Part shown: piece by piece, positions 35,409-44,415 of the stretch
How the letters are laid out: every line of letters starts with the position of its first letter
Numbering within the stretch: position 1 is the first letter of the stretch
Origin: an uncultured Chlamydiaceae bacterium
GTDB lineage: Bacteria; Chlamydiota; Chlamydiia; Chlamydiales; Chlamydiaceae
Length of the DNA: 64,000 nt
Reading direction: 5' to 3'
Assembly: GCA_937884635.1 (NCBI GenBank)
Contig: CALGBW010000044.1
Span: forward strand, 1 to 64,000
Made by a program: the position numbers and the translations under genes
The notes under the pieces: generated by a model
The model's input: the letters and a program-made list of their open reading frames with translations, nothing else
Told to the model about the DNA's origin: nothing
Database searches by the model: none

Positions 35409-35500
35409 TTGGAGTGTGGTGTCGGACTGCACACCGCCATAAGGCGGCATAGCAGTTTTAAAGTGTCCAAAAACCCTCCCTTTAGGGTGGAGTATATCAA
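35409..35500 (+). mobile_element. IS605-type right end / omega-RNA-like relic
   Basis: A 90-base stretch with ACACCGCCATAAGGCGGCA (small hairpin CGCC-ATAA-GGCG) followed by GTGTCC and CCCTCCC-TTTA-GGGTGG-AGTATATCAA. The last part is an IS200/IS605 right-end type hairpin; the preceding hairpins fit the layout of an omega-RNA that overlaps the 3' end of tnpB. No tnpB coding sequence is seen. A direct repeat TGCCAAATTG (35372-35381 and 35402-35411) lies just upstream. Confidence 0.5.
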
Positions 35501-35721
35501 TGAGATTTATATCCGCTTAGTACTTGTTGTAACTGTTGGCATATTGGGGTATTACCAAGATCTATTGATGGGTTTCCGTTACTGGGAATAAATTGCATGT
35601 TAACTACTAGAACTCTAGCAGCTAATTGTACTTTTCCGTCTGTTGTATCATGGTTTCCTTGAGAGGGCTGCTGAGTTGTAGTGGGAGTTACACTACTAGC
35701 ACCATTTACAGGAATAGACAT
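35497..35721 (-). CDS. Small hypothetical protein, 74 residues
   Basis: Begins MSIPVNGASSVTPTTTQQPS, a Ser/Thr/Pro/Gln-rich start of the kind seen on secreted chlamydial proteins, followed by a short hydrophobic strand (VQLAARVLVVNMQFIPS) and ending in QQVLSGYKSH. No membrane domain. The start ATG 35721 has AAGAG 9 bases upstream, and the leader (GTGTAATTATG) is almost the same as that of the IncB-like gene at 17833. An 11-base poly-G tract (minus strand) lies about 97 bp upstream. Product unknown. Confidence 0.55.
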   Translation of the reverse strand: MSIPVNGASSVTPTTTQQPSQGNHDTTDGKVQLAARVLVVNMQFIPSNGNPSIDLGNTPICQQLQQVLSGYKSH

Positions 35722-36054
35722 AATTACACTCTTATTTAAAATTGGATTTATTAATTTTAAATATAGTTTTAGTTTTGAACTATAATTCAGTCTTTTTGAT
35801 TATCTGCAAATAAATCGCCCCCCCCCCCTCAATTTTATTAAGTTTATCTCTATAAGCAGTCATAAATTAAGAGGGGCAACTGGATATTATATTCTGTAAA
35901 AAATCCTTAATAATAAAAGGCTTGGGTTAAAAAGGGGGTTGAGTGGGTGGTAGCAAAATTAGGTCTTCACTATCAACTAATCATGAGGAACCCTAAGGGA
36001 GGCTAGAAGGTGAAAAGCTGGTAGAAAATTCACTCTTGTGATATCAAAGGAGGC
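35722..36054. other. Spacer with poly-C tract and inverted repeat
   Basis: Holds the C11 tract, an inverted repeat TATAGTT...AACTATA at 35762-35783 just upstream of the small gene at 35721, and the promoter region of the SRP RNA. No other gene is seen. Confidence 0.5.
35818..35828. repeat. Homopolymeric C11 (G11 on the minus strand)
   Basis: Eleven consecutive C in an otherwise AT-rich spacer, upstream of the minus-strand gene at 35497-35721. Such tracts are prone to slipped-strand length change. Confidence 0.9.
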
Positions 36055-36160
36055 GCAAGTCAGGGACCTTTAAGAAGGAACGCCTTCGAACCGGGTCAGG
36101 ATTGGAAAATAGCAGCCCTAAGAGGGTTGTTCTTAGCTTAAGAGATTCTCTCTGGCTTGC
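36055..36160 (+). ncRNA. ffs: Signal recognition particle RNA, small (4.5S-type)
   Basis: The conserved Ffh-binding domain reads GGGTCAGGATTGGAAAATAG then CAGCCCTAA: GUCAGG, a GGAA tetraloop closed by AUU/AAU, and AGCAGCC. Flanking arms pair: TTAAGAA/TTCTTAG around the apical part and GCAAGTCAG/CTGGCTTGC at the base, giving one long hairpin of about 106 nt, the usual length. The closing stem of the tetraloop is AU-only where most bacteria have CC/GG. The RNA with Ffh targets nascent membrane proteins. Ends are inferred from the terminal stem. Confidence 0.88.
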
Positions 36161-36165
36161 ATTTC

Positions 36166-36945
36166 TTATCCTCTAGAATACCCCATTACAATAAGCGGAA
36201 TTAGGTTAAAGCACGAATGCATCACTGCAGGCGCTAGAATTGATCGTTCCTTTTCAAAAATAAATCCAGCGCATAAAGATAATATATACAAGACTGGAAC
36301 AAATATGAGGCTTCCCAAAGACGGTTCAACGTGCACTAAGGCAAAAATCACTGATGTATAGATAATTGCCTTTCCTTGTCCCAGTTTGCCTTTTAGGAAG
36401 GTCTGTAAAAATCCTCGAAAGAAAATCTCTTCAACAAAGGGAATAAAAAAGCCAACGCTGAGAATAACTCCCATATCTTTTGCTAAGAAAACAGATGTTT
36501 CGATTTCTTCTGTGACGGACTGTTCTGGTAATTGATCAGAAGGTAAAAACATCAATAGTATATATTTCAGGGCAATACCTACTATCTGTGTTACAGGCAT
36601 GACAATAATCCACATGCGAACACCAGAAATCATCGCATGCCATAAGGATCCTGTTGATGCATTACCTGATAATAAAACCGTTCTGGTTACAGAAAGAGGA
36701 AGTATCAGGAGATAGGTAGAAAACGCTGTAAATAAAAATATCCCATGTATTGTCACAGAAGAGATAGTGTCCGGCCAAGGGAAGAAAGGAACCAACCCTG
36801 CCACTAAGAACAAAACAATACTTCCAATTACATAAGGGCGTGTTAAAGAAGTTACCTCAGAAGAGGATGAAGGGGGAAAGAAGAAAAAATTCCTAGAGAC
36901 CAGCGCAGCTGCTAATAAAAAAAGTAGTAAAACGAACCAAGACAT
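36166..36945 (-). CDS. CPBP-family (CAAX-like) intramembrane metalloprotease
   Basis: Encodes 259 residues with about eight membrane segments. The CPBP/Abi motifs are FVEEIFFRGFLQTFL (EExxxR), FALVHVEP (FxxxH) and a final HSCFNLIPL. Such proteins cleave or bind membrane peptides; the substrate here is unknown. ATG 36945 (MSWFVLLL) is chosen; GTG 36957 is an alternative. It ends 5 bp from the SRP RNA on the other strand, so transcription converges there. Confidence 0.88.
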   Translation of the reverse strand: MSWFVLLLFLLAAALVSRNFFFFPPSSSSEVTSLTRPYVIGSIVLFLVAGLVPFFPWPDTISSVTIHGIFLFTAFSTYLLILPLSVTRTVLLSGNASTGSLWHAMISGVRMWIIVMPVTQIVGIALKYILLMFLPSDQLPEQSVTEEIETSVFLAKDMGVILSVGFFIPFVEEIFFRGFLQTFLKGKLGQGKAIIYTSVIFALVHVEPSLGSLIFVPVLYILSLCAGFIFEKERSILAPAVMHSCFNLIPLIVMGYSRG

Positions 36946-37023
36946 ATCACAGCCCACTCATCACTATAAGCGGACTATAACAATTATCTAATAAAGCGTA
37001 AACGGAGATCCCTTAGTTGACGG

Positions 37024-37662
37024 TTAAGAGTAATTCGCACATACGTAGCCTTCTACTCTAGCTACAATCTCTCTAAACAAACGCTGGTGCATCAATCCCA
37101 TAGGGGTATCAGCAAAATGTTTAGAACGCCAATCACATCGTTGATAATCACTAGAAGTTGTTACAACAGGTTGACTTGCATCAATGATCTCTTGATAAAT
37201 CATGGATACTTTCTTGTGTCGGATATCAAATACCCTGACTCGCACAGAGGCTGTGAGAGTTTCATTCGTTGAACGTTGATCCAATAGCTCTGCAGCAACA
37301 ACAAACTCTGCAGGAAGAAACTGTACAGCTACATTTGGCGAAATAGAATTAGCTAAGGGAGAGTAAAATTGCGCAATTGTCTGGGGTGAAGCTTCATGTT
37401 TAATAAGTAACACCTTACCCGAAGCTTTAAAACGCTTGCCTATTTCTGTCGTGAACTCTGAAGAAAGATTCCAAGGCACTACCTCTGAGCTTCTCTCCGA
37501 TCGGTAAAACACAGGAAGCATAGCAACCACACCCTTAGCCTTGCCTCCAGAGGAGTAAAGCTTAGAATGATAGCTTCCAGAAGCCACAGAAGAACAGCCG
37601 GTTAAACTCAAGGCAGAAACCGACAAGACACCACAAGAAACTAGCGTAAACAATTTTTTCAT
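37024..37662 (-). CDS. Hypothetical lipoprotein, 212 residues
   Basis: The signal peptide MKKLFTLVSCGVLSVSALSL ends in the lipobox LTGC at residues 20-23. The mature part is a compact alpha/beta protein: GVVAMLPVFYRS, a TTEIGKRFKASGKVLLIKH helix-strand unit, EFVVAAELLDQRS, ASVRVRVFDIRHKKVSMIYQ, and a Cys-containing C-terminus. The pattern recalls periplasmic LpoB/CsgG-like folds, but this is not firm. Start ATG is preceded by AAGGAG. Function unknown; an outer-membrane-anchored periplasmic role is likely. Confidence 0.8.
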   Translation of the reverse strand: MKKLFTLVSCGVLSVSALSLTGCSSVASGSYHSKLYSSGGKAKGVVAMLPVFYRSERSSEVVPWNLSSEFTTEIGKRFKASGKVLLIKHEASPQTIAQFYSPLANSISPNVAVQFLPAEFVVAAELLDQRSTNETLTASVRVRVFDIRHKKVSMIYQEIIDASQPVVTTSSDYQRCDWRSKHFADTPMGLMHQRLFREIVARVEGYVCANYS

Positions 37663-37780
37663 TACAGGAGCTCCTTGTTTTAGCGATACATAACTTCCTT
37701 AAAGACTACCCACTGACACAGCAGCCATCAGAATTTGATTAGATCACGAGGAACGAATTTAATACAAATGATTTAGTGCA

Positions 37781-39442
37781 TTAATAGGTTTGATCTGGAA
37801 TTTCTAGACAAAGAGAACAACGATTCTCCCACTCATTATGGTGATTTAAAAAAAGGATAAGGGGAGGGAAGTTATCAGAATATTCCTCTGAGGAAACATA
37901 CATCTGCTGAGGTCCCACAAAACGATAGGAATCTTCCAAAGCCCAGACCTTGCGATACAGCTTAAACTTTTTAAAAGCAGGGCTATCTATATCCATCAGG
38001 CTCTTTTTAATTAATGGATGCAGAGTTCCATCATGTTTTTTCTTTGTAGTAAACATTTTAACTATGGGGATGGCTCGTAGACGCCATTTTTCTACGATAT
38101 TCATTAACCCTTCTAAAGCAGTGAGGTAGCCGTTGCATCGATTATGCACTAACACACTAGCCCCATAACCTAGGTTATAACTGTATATATTATCAAATCT
38201 GGTTGGGGTTCCACATCTACCCTCATAACCTAAAAAATGGGATACGGCGTTAAAAGGGACATTTTTGTAATGCTGCTCTAAATGGTTTTTCACTAGATAA
38301 ATAAGGAGTTTTTCAACGTGAATTTTGGATACATACACATTACCAGATCCGTCCCGATCATATAATAACTGCTGCACGATAGAGTCAGGGAAACTACTGA
38401 GCAAATCACGGGATGATTGCGATAGAGAAGTAAGCTTATCCTGCCCTTCAGGAATCTGTTCTATCTCCCGCACTAGGTCATTTACCTCTGGAATAAACTC
38501 GATAATCCCTTCTGGAATGAGAACAATCCCATGATACTTACCCATGGAAGCTCGATCTGCAATAATGGAGCAAATCTGATCTATCATAGATTTAAGCGAA
38601 GTATGCTCAGCTGCAATTTCTTCACCGATTAAAGTAATATTTGGATGTGTTTGTAAAGCGCATTCTAAAGCAACGTGGGAAGCTGATCTACCCATTAGTT
38701 TAATGAAATGGTAGTGTGCTTTACATGATAAGGCGTCACGAGAAATATTACTGATAATAGACGAGTAGAACTTCGTAGCAGAATCAAACCCAAAAGTAAT
38801 GTCTAGGAATAAGTGTTGCAAATCCCCATCTATTGTTTTAGGAATCCCGACAACACTAACAGGTATATTTTGGCTGGCGAAATACTCAGCAAATAACGCA
38901 GTTGCTGTATTAGATCCATCACCACCTATAATTACCAAGCCATCTAACTGTAGTTGTTTAACAGTTTCTAAGCACTTTTGTTTGTTTTCTCCTTCTAAGA
39001 ACTTTGTCCTACCTGTCCCAATACAATGAAAGCCTCCAGAATTGGTGAAATCCAACATAAACTCATCGGTGATTTCTATATGTTCACCATTGATAAGCCC
39101 CTTTCCGCTATCTAAAAACCCAAACAACTGACTCTCAGGATGTAGGTGCTTCAGACCATGTAATAACCCTAACACAACATTATGCCCACCTGGAGCTGGA
39201 CCGCCTGAAAACATTACCCCTACTCGTAAAGGTGAGGTTGGTTGCACATCTTTATGAACAAATTTCAAATAAGGAGAGGCATATGTATGCGGGAATAAAG
39301 AAGCAATTTCGTCATTATCCTCCGAGGCATAACGTGTGTCTTCTGTAGGAATTAATGCTGATGCTTTTTGTAACTCTCTAGTTAGAGGAGGGAGGTGTTT
39401 ATCTGGGGCTTGTTCTGTATTTTTTCCACTATCTATACTCAT
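37781..39442 (-). CDS. Diphosphate-fructose-6-phosphate 1-phosphotransferase (second paralogue)
   Basis: Encodes 553 residues, homologous throughout to the 545-residue protein at 6532-8169. Motifs: MFSGGPAPGGHNVVLGLL, VIIGGDGSNTATALFAEYFA, PKTIDGDLQHLFLDITFGFD, MGRSASHVALECALQTHPNI, GIVLIPEGIIEF and HFLGYEGRCGTPTRFDN. The GGDG Asp is intact here, and Lys in PKTIDGDL points to PPi as phosphoryl donor, while the Gly after it is more usual in ATP enzymes. GAGGAG precedes ATG 39442. It catalyses the reversible glycolytic step. It is followed by the lipoprotein gene and preceded by a dicarboxylate transporter, matching the CT204-CT205 order. Confidence 0.93.
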   Translation of the reverse strand: MSIDSGKNTEQAPDKHLPPLTRELQKASALIPTEDTRYASEDNDEIASLFPHTYASPYLKFVHKDVQPTSPLRVGVMFSGGPAPGGHNVVLGLLHGLKHLHPESQLFGFLDSGKGLINGEHIEITDEFMLDFTNSGGFHCIGTGRTKFLEGENKQKCLETVKQLQLDGLVIIGGDGSNTATALFAEYFASQNIPVSVVGIPKTIDGDLQHLFLDITFGFDSATKFYSSIISNISRDALSCKAHYHFIKLMGRSASHVALECALQTHPNITLIGEEIAAEHTSLKSMIDQICSIIADRASMGKYHGIVLIPEGIIEFIPEVNDLVREIEQIPEGQDKLTSLSQSSRDLLSSFPDSIVQQLLYDRDGSGNVYVSKIHVEKLLIYLVKNHLEQHYKNVPFNAVSHFLGYEGRCGTPTRFDNIYSYNLGYGASVLVHNRCNGYLTALEGLMNIVEKWRLRAIPIVKMFTTKKKHDGTLHPLIKKSLMDIDSPAFKKFKLYRKVWALEDSYRFVGPQQMYVSSEEYSDNFPPLILFLNHHNEWENRCSLCLEIPDQTY

Positions 39443-39486
39443 GATACCTTACTCCTCTTTGCAACCTATAGGCTATTGCATAGCTA

Positions 39487-40905
39487 TTAAATCAATTTCA
39501 ATAACATCCACCATAGACTACCTAAACCAATCCAAATTCCGATATTAACAAGGCTGAGTACAAATCCTGATACCCACCATTCTTTTATCGAAACGTATTG
39601 GGCACCAAAATACAAAGGAGCTGGGCCAGATCCATAATGAGTAAGACCACCGAACAAATTACTAGAAAAAGCAAATGCTAGAACAGCAAAGAGCGGGTTG
39701 ACACCAAGTGAAATAGCGACTGTAAGAAATACAGGTAGCATAGCACCTATATGAGCTGTATTGCTGGCAAAAAGATAATGTGAGTAAAAGTAAATAATAA
39801 ACAGAATAGGAAAGCCTATTTTCCAAGATAACCCTGACACGGCTTCTGCCGCAGACGTCCCCACAAAAGGAATAAAACCTAACTGATTTAGCAAAGAGGC
39901 CATCATAATTAAGGCCCCGAACCAGATAAAGGTCTCCCAAGCTGTCGTATTAGCTAATACATCCTTATGCCAATCTAAGATGTTGGTAACAACAAGGCAA
40001 GATAGACCAATAAAAGCAGCAGTTGTAGCAGAAATATGTAATAAATCCCCAAAGGTCCAGAGAAAAACAAGCAAGAAAAAGACAGCTAAGATAATGACCT
40101 CGTCTCTATTCAAGGTTCCTTTTTCTTTTAATTTTCTCTTAGCAATGCTAACAGCCTGTTCGCTCGATGCTAGTGTGGGTGGGTATAGCTTGTATAAAAT
40201 AATAGGCATGAAAGCCAAACTCAATAACCCTGGGACTATGGCTGCTTTCGCCCATAGAGACCAAGATAAACGCACGCCCATGTCCCCAGCTAAAGCAGCA
40301 ATCAATGGGTTCCCAGCCATAGCCGTTAGGAACATAGCGCTGGTAATTACAGAGCTCTGATAAGCCACTTTCACTAGGAAAGATCCAATAACCTGAGCTG
40401 TACCTTTTTCCGGAGAGCTACCAAAGGCATCAGAGAGGCCCATAACAATAGGGTATAACACCCCTCCTGTTCTTGCTGTTACACTAGGAATAGCTGGTGA
40501 AAGGAAAAAATCTGTGATGACAATACCATAACTTAACCCAAGAGGACTTTTTCCTAATATGCTTACAAAGAAATAGCCAATTCGCTCTCCTAATCCCGTT
40601 TTAATAATGCCCTTAGCAATAGAAAAAGAAAGGAAAACAAGCCAGGCGATAGGATTATGAAAACCAGATAATCCCTGTTCTATAGAAATCGAGCCAGATC
40701 CCAGAAGAAGAGAAATACCTAAAATAGCCATTGCCCCCATAGGAATAGGTTGCAGAATGATCCCTAAAATTGTAGTTGCAAATACAGAAAAGAGATGCCA
40801 GGCTTGAGGACTTACATTAGAGGAATGTGGACAAAACCATAATCCACATAGGCAACAAACTAAAAAAGCAAATACAACAGAACGTTTTTGTAGCACGTAA
40901 AGCAC
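39487..40905 (-). CDS. Dicarboxylate (2-oxoglutarate/malate type) transporter, DASS family
   Basis: Encodes 472 residues with about 12-14 membrane segments. DASS/SODiT signatures: GISLLLGSGSISIEQGLSGF, PAIPSVTARTGGVLYPIVMG, SNTAHIGAMLPVFLTVAISL and GLTHYGSGPAPLYFGAQYVS. It resembles the plastid-like 2-oxoglutarate/malate translocator found in chlamydiae (CT204), which would supply TCA intermediates. Start GTG 40905 with AAGGACT upstream. pfp follows 44 bp downstream on the same strand. Confidence 0.92.
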   Translation of the reverse strand: MLYVLQKRSVVFAFLVCCLCGLWFCPHSSNVSPQAWHLFSVFATTILGIILQPIPMGAMAILGISLLLGSGSISIEQGLSGFHNPIAWLVFLSFSIAKGIIKTGLGERIGYFFVSILGKSPLGLSYGIVITDFFLSPAIPSVTARTGGVLYPIVMGLSDAFGSSPEKGTAQVIGSFLVKVAYQSSVITSAMFLTAMAGNPLIAALAGDMGVRLSWSLWAKAAIVPGLLSLAFMPIILYKLYPPTLASSEQAVSIAKRKLKEKGTLNRDEVIILAVFFLLVFLWTFGDLLHISATTAAFIGLSCLVVTNILDWHKDVLANTTAWETFIWFGALIMMASLLNQLGFIPFVGTSAAEAVSGLSWKIGFPILFIIYFYSHYLFASNTAHIGAMLPVFLTVAISLGVNPLFAVLAFAFSSNLFGGLTHYGSGPAPLYFGAQYVSIKEWWVSGFVLSLVNIGIWIGLGSLWWMLLKLI

Positions 40906-40942
40906 AGTCCTTATGTTACAATTAATAGGAATAGACTAGATT

Positions 40943-41692
40943 TTAGGAATCTAAGGAAAACTCTCCCAGCCATTTCTCCATCTCTTCTAACGTATCGTTA
41001 ATTAACTCCGTAGAAGCTGCGAGCTGCTGTAAACAAGAATCGACACTTTCCTCAGCAATCACATTTTCAACATCTTCTAGACTGATAAAAGAATTATCTA
41101 TCAATCCAGCTTTAAAAGCTTTACTAATAGGATAAAATATCTCTCCAGGATAGAGTGAGCATGCTGAAGCGATTAAACAGTCCCACGCAAAAGAGGGCTC
41201 TTTCTCTAATCTATAATTTAGTAATTCTCCAAAATAACGAATGGTTTCATCTCGAGAAAGTTTTCCAATCCCTACTAGAATCACCAAACAGGAAATTGCG
41301 GCAGCTTTGACGTAAGGATTAATCTTAGGGGTTTCTATTAACTCTTTGATTAAGGCTTCATCATCACAGACGCTAGCGAAGATCCTTGATAAATCTTCAG
41401 TAAGAACATCTCCAGCAATAGCATAAGGAGTATCATCAGTAAAAAGAAATAACCGAATAACGAGAGGTAGCGCACGCGTCTCTCGAAATTGAGCTAACAA
41501 ATACATAGCGTACACATGTCCTTGATAACAGCCGTCATTAATCAATTCCGGTACACGCTCAATAGCGTCTTCTAAGATTTGCAGAAGATAGGGAGTGATT
41601 TGCTTATGCTTGACAATAGCAGCTTCTATAGCCTCTCTAGGAAGAATTCCCTCATCATAGGCAAGGTCTTCCAAAATATGAGGTATATCCAT
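40943..41692 (-). CDS. DUF1186/HEAT-like repeat protein (CT203-like)
   Basis: Encodes 249 acidic residues, all-helical by appearance, with repeating units such as [20 protein letters not shown] and [20 protein letters not shown] typical of HEAT-like scaffolds. The first 60 residues ([20 protein letters not shown]) match the DUF1186 family pattern. A protein-binding scaffold is likely; no catalytic motif is seen. It lies between the opp operon and the dicarboxylate transporter as CT203 does. Confidence 0.75.
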   Translation of the reverse strand: MDIPHILEDLAYDEGILPREAIEAAIVKHKQITPYLLQILEDAIERVPELINDGCYQGHVYAMYLLAQFRETRALPLVIRLFLFTDDTPYAIAGDVLTEDLSRIFASVCDDEALIKELIETPKINPYVKAAAISCLVILVGIGKLSRDETIRYFGELLNYRLEKEPSFAWDCLIASACSLYPGEIFYPISKAFKAGLIDNSFISLEDVENVIAEESVDSCLQQLAASTELINDTLEEMEKWLGEFSLDS

Positions 41693-41750
41693 AGTTTATA
41701 CTGCTCCGTTATCGGTCGTTAAAAGAGTTGTTAAAATCGTACACTATATC

Positions 41751-41776
41751 AGGGCTGGTTAATCAGCCCTTATGGG
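41751..41776. terminator. Inverted repeat between oppF and the DUF1186 gene
   Basis: AGGGCTG-GTTAAT-CAGCCCT is a perfect 7-bp stem with no T-run adjacent. A second U-rich stretch after the oppF stop (about 41845) may complete termination. Confidence 0.45.
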
Positions 41777-41911
41777 CTCGTTATCTTTTTTCCTTTGGAT
41801 AAAGTCAATACCGATCTAAAGATTAAAGACCTTCAATAAAGAAAAAAAACACTACGCCGCGATTTTAATCGTAAAAATCTAAAAAGAAAAGAAAGGAAAT
41901 AGAAAACCCTG

Positions 41912-42685
41912 TTATCGTTGCGAGATAACTTCTCGTTCGTTATCAGCACTGTGCAAAGAAAAAGAGGGAATTGCCTGTAATAACTCGCAGGTTTTTTCAT
42001 GGCGAGGGGAATAAAAAATATCTCGTTTTGATGCATATTCCACAATGCTACCCTTATCCATAACCGCTATAGAATCAGCTAGATAATACGCAGCCGGCAT
42101 ATCATGTGTAATGAAAATCAAAGTATTCTTGCACTGTTCCTTCAGCGTATGAAACAACTCTAAAATCACTGTTTGGTTGACTGTATCTAAAGAGGCTAGT
42201 GGTTCATCAAAGATAAGTAAAATCGGCTCGCAAATTAATGCCTTTGCAATTGCCACTCGTTGTCTCTGCCCACCAGACAGCTGGTTAGGGTATTTCTCTA
42301 AAATACTCTCTGGTAAATTAACTAAACCCAATACACGACGGATTTCTCTATTCTGGCTAGCTGCAGAGTGATTCTTCAAAATGCGCAATGGCTCAGCAAT
42401 AATAGCTCTAGTAGTCATCGTGGGATTTAAACTAGAATAGACATCCTGCCAAACAACTTGAGTAATCTTTGCCTTTGGCAAGTTCCTATCTACATGCAAA
42501 GAGATGGTTCCTTTATCTGGTTTCATAAGTCCCAGGATCGTTAAAGCTAAAGAGGACTTCCCTGATCCACTCGTTCCAACTAAAGCTAAACATTCCCCCT
42601 GCTGCACACGTAGACTTACATTGTCTAAGATTTTTTGCTTTCTAATGGTGACAGATACATTCTCAATACACAACAACTCAGACAT
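41912..42685 (-). CDS. oppF: Oligopeptide ABC transporter ATPase OppF
   Basis: Encodes 257 residues. Walker A LVGTSGSGKSSLALTILGLM, Q-loop VVWQDVYSSLNPTMT (the Opp-family SLNPR-like segment), signature LSGGQRQRVAIAKAL, Walker B LLIFDEPLASLD and ITHDMPAAYYLAD. It is shorter than E. coli OppF and lacks the long C-terminal Cys-rich tail. It pairs with OppD to drive peptide import. 14 bp separate it from oppD. Matches CT202. Confidence 0.93.
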   Translation of the reverse strand: MSELLCIENVSVTIRKQKILDNVSLRVQQGECLALVGTSGSGKSSLALTILGLMKPDKGTISLHVDRNLPKAKITQVVWQDVYSSLNPTMTTRAIIAEPLRILKNHSAASQNREIRRVLGLVNLPESILEKYPNQLSGGQRQRVAIAKALICEPILLIFDEPLASLDTVNQTVILELFHTLKEQCKNTLIFITHDMPAAYYLADSIAVMDKGSIVEYASKRDIFYSPRHEKTCELLQAIPSFSLHSADNEREVISQR

Positions 42686-42699
42686 AATCAGTCAACTCG

Positions 42700-43524
42700 T
42701 TAAAATAGAGAATTCACGATAGTAGACGAAAACGCATCTAAGGGGATTTTAGATACACTGTCTAACAACTGTTTCGTATAGGCATGTTTGGGGGAGGAGA
42801 ACACCTGTTCTACACTTCCAGCCTCAACCAAAACACCATTTTTAATAATAGCAACATGTTCACACAGTTCAGCTACTAAGGCTAAATTATGTGTAACTAA
42901 GAGCAATGCCGTGTCATTCGTTTGGTGTACTTGCTTCAATATTTTTAACACTTGAGATTGGGAGATAGAATCTAAAGCTGTTGTCGGCTCATCTGCAAGA
43001 ATCAACTTAGGAGAGCTAGCTAGCGCGATCGCAATCACAACCCTCTGACGCATACCGCCACTTAATTCAAAAGGATATCGAGAGAGGAGTTTTTCCGGGT
43101 CAGAAAAATGCACACTTCTCAGGAGTTGTATTGCTTTTTCTTTAGCTTCAGCTTTGGACATAGTCTGATGCTGTCTTAGGGAATCGATAATTTGTGTCCC
43201 TATACGCATAAAAGGGGTTAGGGAATTTAATGCATTTTGAAAAATCGTAGCTATTTTCCCACCACGCACTTTCTGAGACTCTTTTTTAGAAAGACAGTAA
43301 ATATCCTGATTCTCTAGAAAAATATTCCCCCCTACAACACGGCACGTATCAGGAAGCAGATTTAAAATTGCCTTAGTTAAGGTTGTCTTGCCAGACCCAT
43401 TTTCCCCTACAAGAGCCATGCTTTGCTTCTGCTTAATACTTAATGTGAAACGATCTAATAACAGCCGTTCCGAAGATGTTGCTGCGACTGTCAAATCCTG
43501 AATTCTCAGTAGTGTATCAGGCAT
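42700..43524 (-). CDS. oppD: Oligopeptide ABC transporter ATPase OppD
   Basis: Encodes 274 residues. Walker A LVGENGSGKTTLTKAILNLL, Q-loop IFQNALNSLTPFMRIGTQII, signature LSGGMRQRVVIAIALA, Walker B LILADEPTTALD, and LLVTHNLALVAEL. The C-terminus ends in PKHAYTKQLLDSV, the OppD-type extension. It overlaps the oppC stop by 8 bases (43517-43524), so it is translationally coupled. Matches CT201. Confidence 0.93.
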   Translation of the reverse strand: MPDTLLRIQDLTVAATSSERLLLDRFTLSIKQKQSMALVGENGSGKTTLTKAILNLLPDTCRVVGGNIFLENQDIYCLSKKESQKVRGGKIATIFQNALNSLTPFMRIGTQIIDSLRQHQTMSKAEAKEKAIQLLRSVHFSDPEKLLSRYPFELSGGMRQRVVIAIALASSPKLILADEPTTALDSISQSQVLKILKQVHQTNDTALLLVTHNLALVAELCEHVAIIKNGVLVEAGSVEQVFSSPKHAYTKQLLDSVSKIPLDAFSSTIVNSLF

Positions 43525-44392
43525 GCATTGTCTCCTTGGTCAAGAAAGTCTTCACCCCCTCCCCAATTAAATTAAAACTGACAGACAAAGCAATCATGAA
43601 AAAAGAGGGGATAAAGAATAGCCAAGGATAGTAGTCCATAGCACTAATCCCTTCCCTTACAAGAGTCCCTAAGCTGGCCTGTGGGGGTTGGATGCCCAAC
43701 CCTAGGAAACTAATAAATGCTTCAGTATAAATCGCATTGGGGATAGTGAAAATCAGTGTGGAGATAATCGGAGCAAACGTATTTGGTAAAAGATGCCAGC
43801 GTAGGATATGCCAGGAAGAGGCTTCCATAGACTTAGCTGAGAGCACGAACCCTTTATTCTCTAATAATAGGAATTGACCATATACAATTCTCGATATGGG
43901 AATCCATCCAGTTAGAATCATGGCAAAAATCAATGGCAACACACCATGATGGAATACAACAAGTAAGAGAATAATAATGGGGATCCTAGGAATTGAAAAG
44001 AGAATATCTGTCATCCTCATCATGAAGAATGCACATTTCTTACCCAGGAACAAAGCGAGTGTTGCCCAGAAAACTCCCAGCAATACATCAATTATAGAAG
44101 CCGTTACTGCTATGAGCAGGGAAAGGCGAATTCCCATTAACGTTCTTGCCATCATACAGCGACCCAATGAATCTGTTCCAAAGGGAAACTGACAACTAGG
44201 GCTTTGTAAGATATTCTCCAAGGAGGTCTTCTCGTAATGAGGATACAAATAAGGAAGAATCAAAGCTCCTGATACCAAGGAAATAAGCAGAATAACCCCG
44301 GTAATCAACAAAGGATTACCTGAGCCATATCGGCGGATACGAGAAAAAAAGGATTTACTATAAACTGCCATCCAAGACGAGCCCGCAAACAA
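43517..44392 (-). CDS. oppC: Oligopeptide ABC transporter permease OppC
   Basis: Encodes 291 residues. OppC features: N-terminal TM (LLITGVILLISLVSGALILP), HYEKTSLENILQSPSCQFPF then GTDSLGRCMMARTLMGIRLS, the EAA loop EASSWHILRWHLLPNTFAPI, and EAFISFLGLGIQPPQASLGT. It is one of the two transmembrane halves of the peptide channel. The other half, OppB, is expected between oppA and oppC, but only 23 bp separate them. ATG 44392 or ATG 44371 (MAVYSKS) may be the start. Confidence 0.92.
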   Translation of the reverse strand: MFAGSSWMAVYSKSFFSRIRRYGSGNPLLITGVILLISLVSGALILPYLYPHYEKTSLENILQSPSCQFPFGTDSLGRCMMARTLMGIRLSLLIAVTASIIDVLLGVFWATLALFLGKKCAFFMMRMTDILFSIPRIPIIILLLVVFHHGVLPLIFAMILTGWIPISRIVYGQFLLLENKGFVLSAKSMEASSWHILRWHLLPNTFAPIISTLIFTIPNAIYTEAFISFLGLGIQPPQASLGTLVREGISAMDYYPWLFFIPSFFMIALSVSFNLIGEGVKTFLTKETMHA

Positions 44393-44415
44393 AATACAAT
44401 TTATTGTTGCACAGA

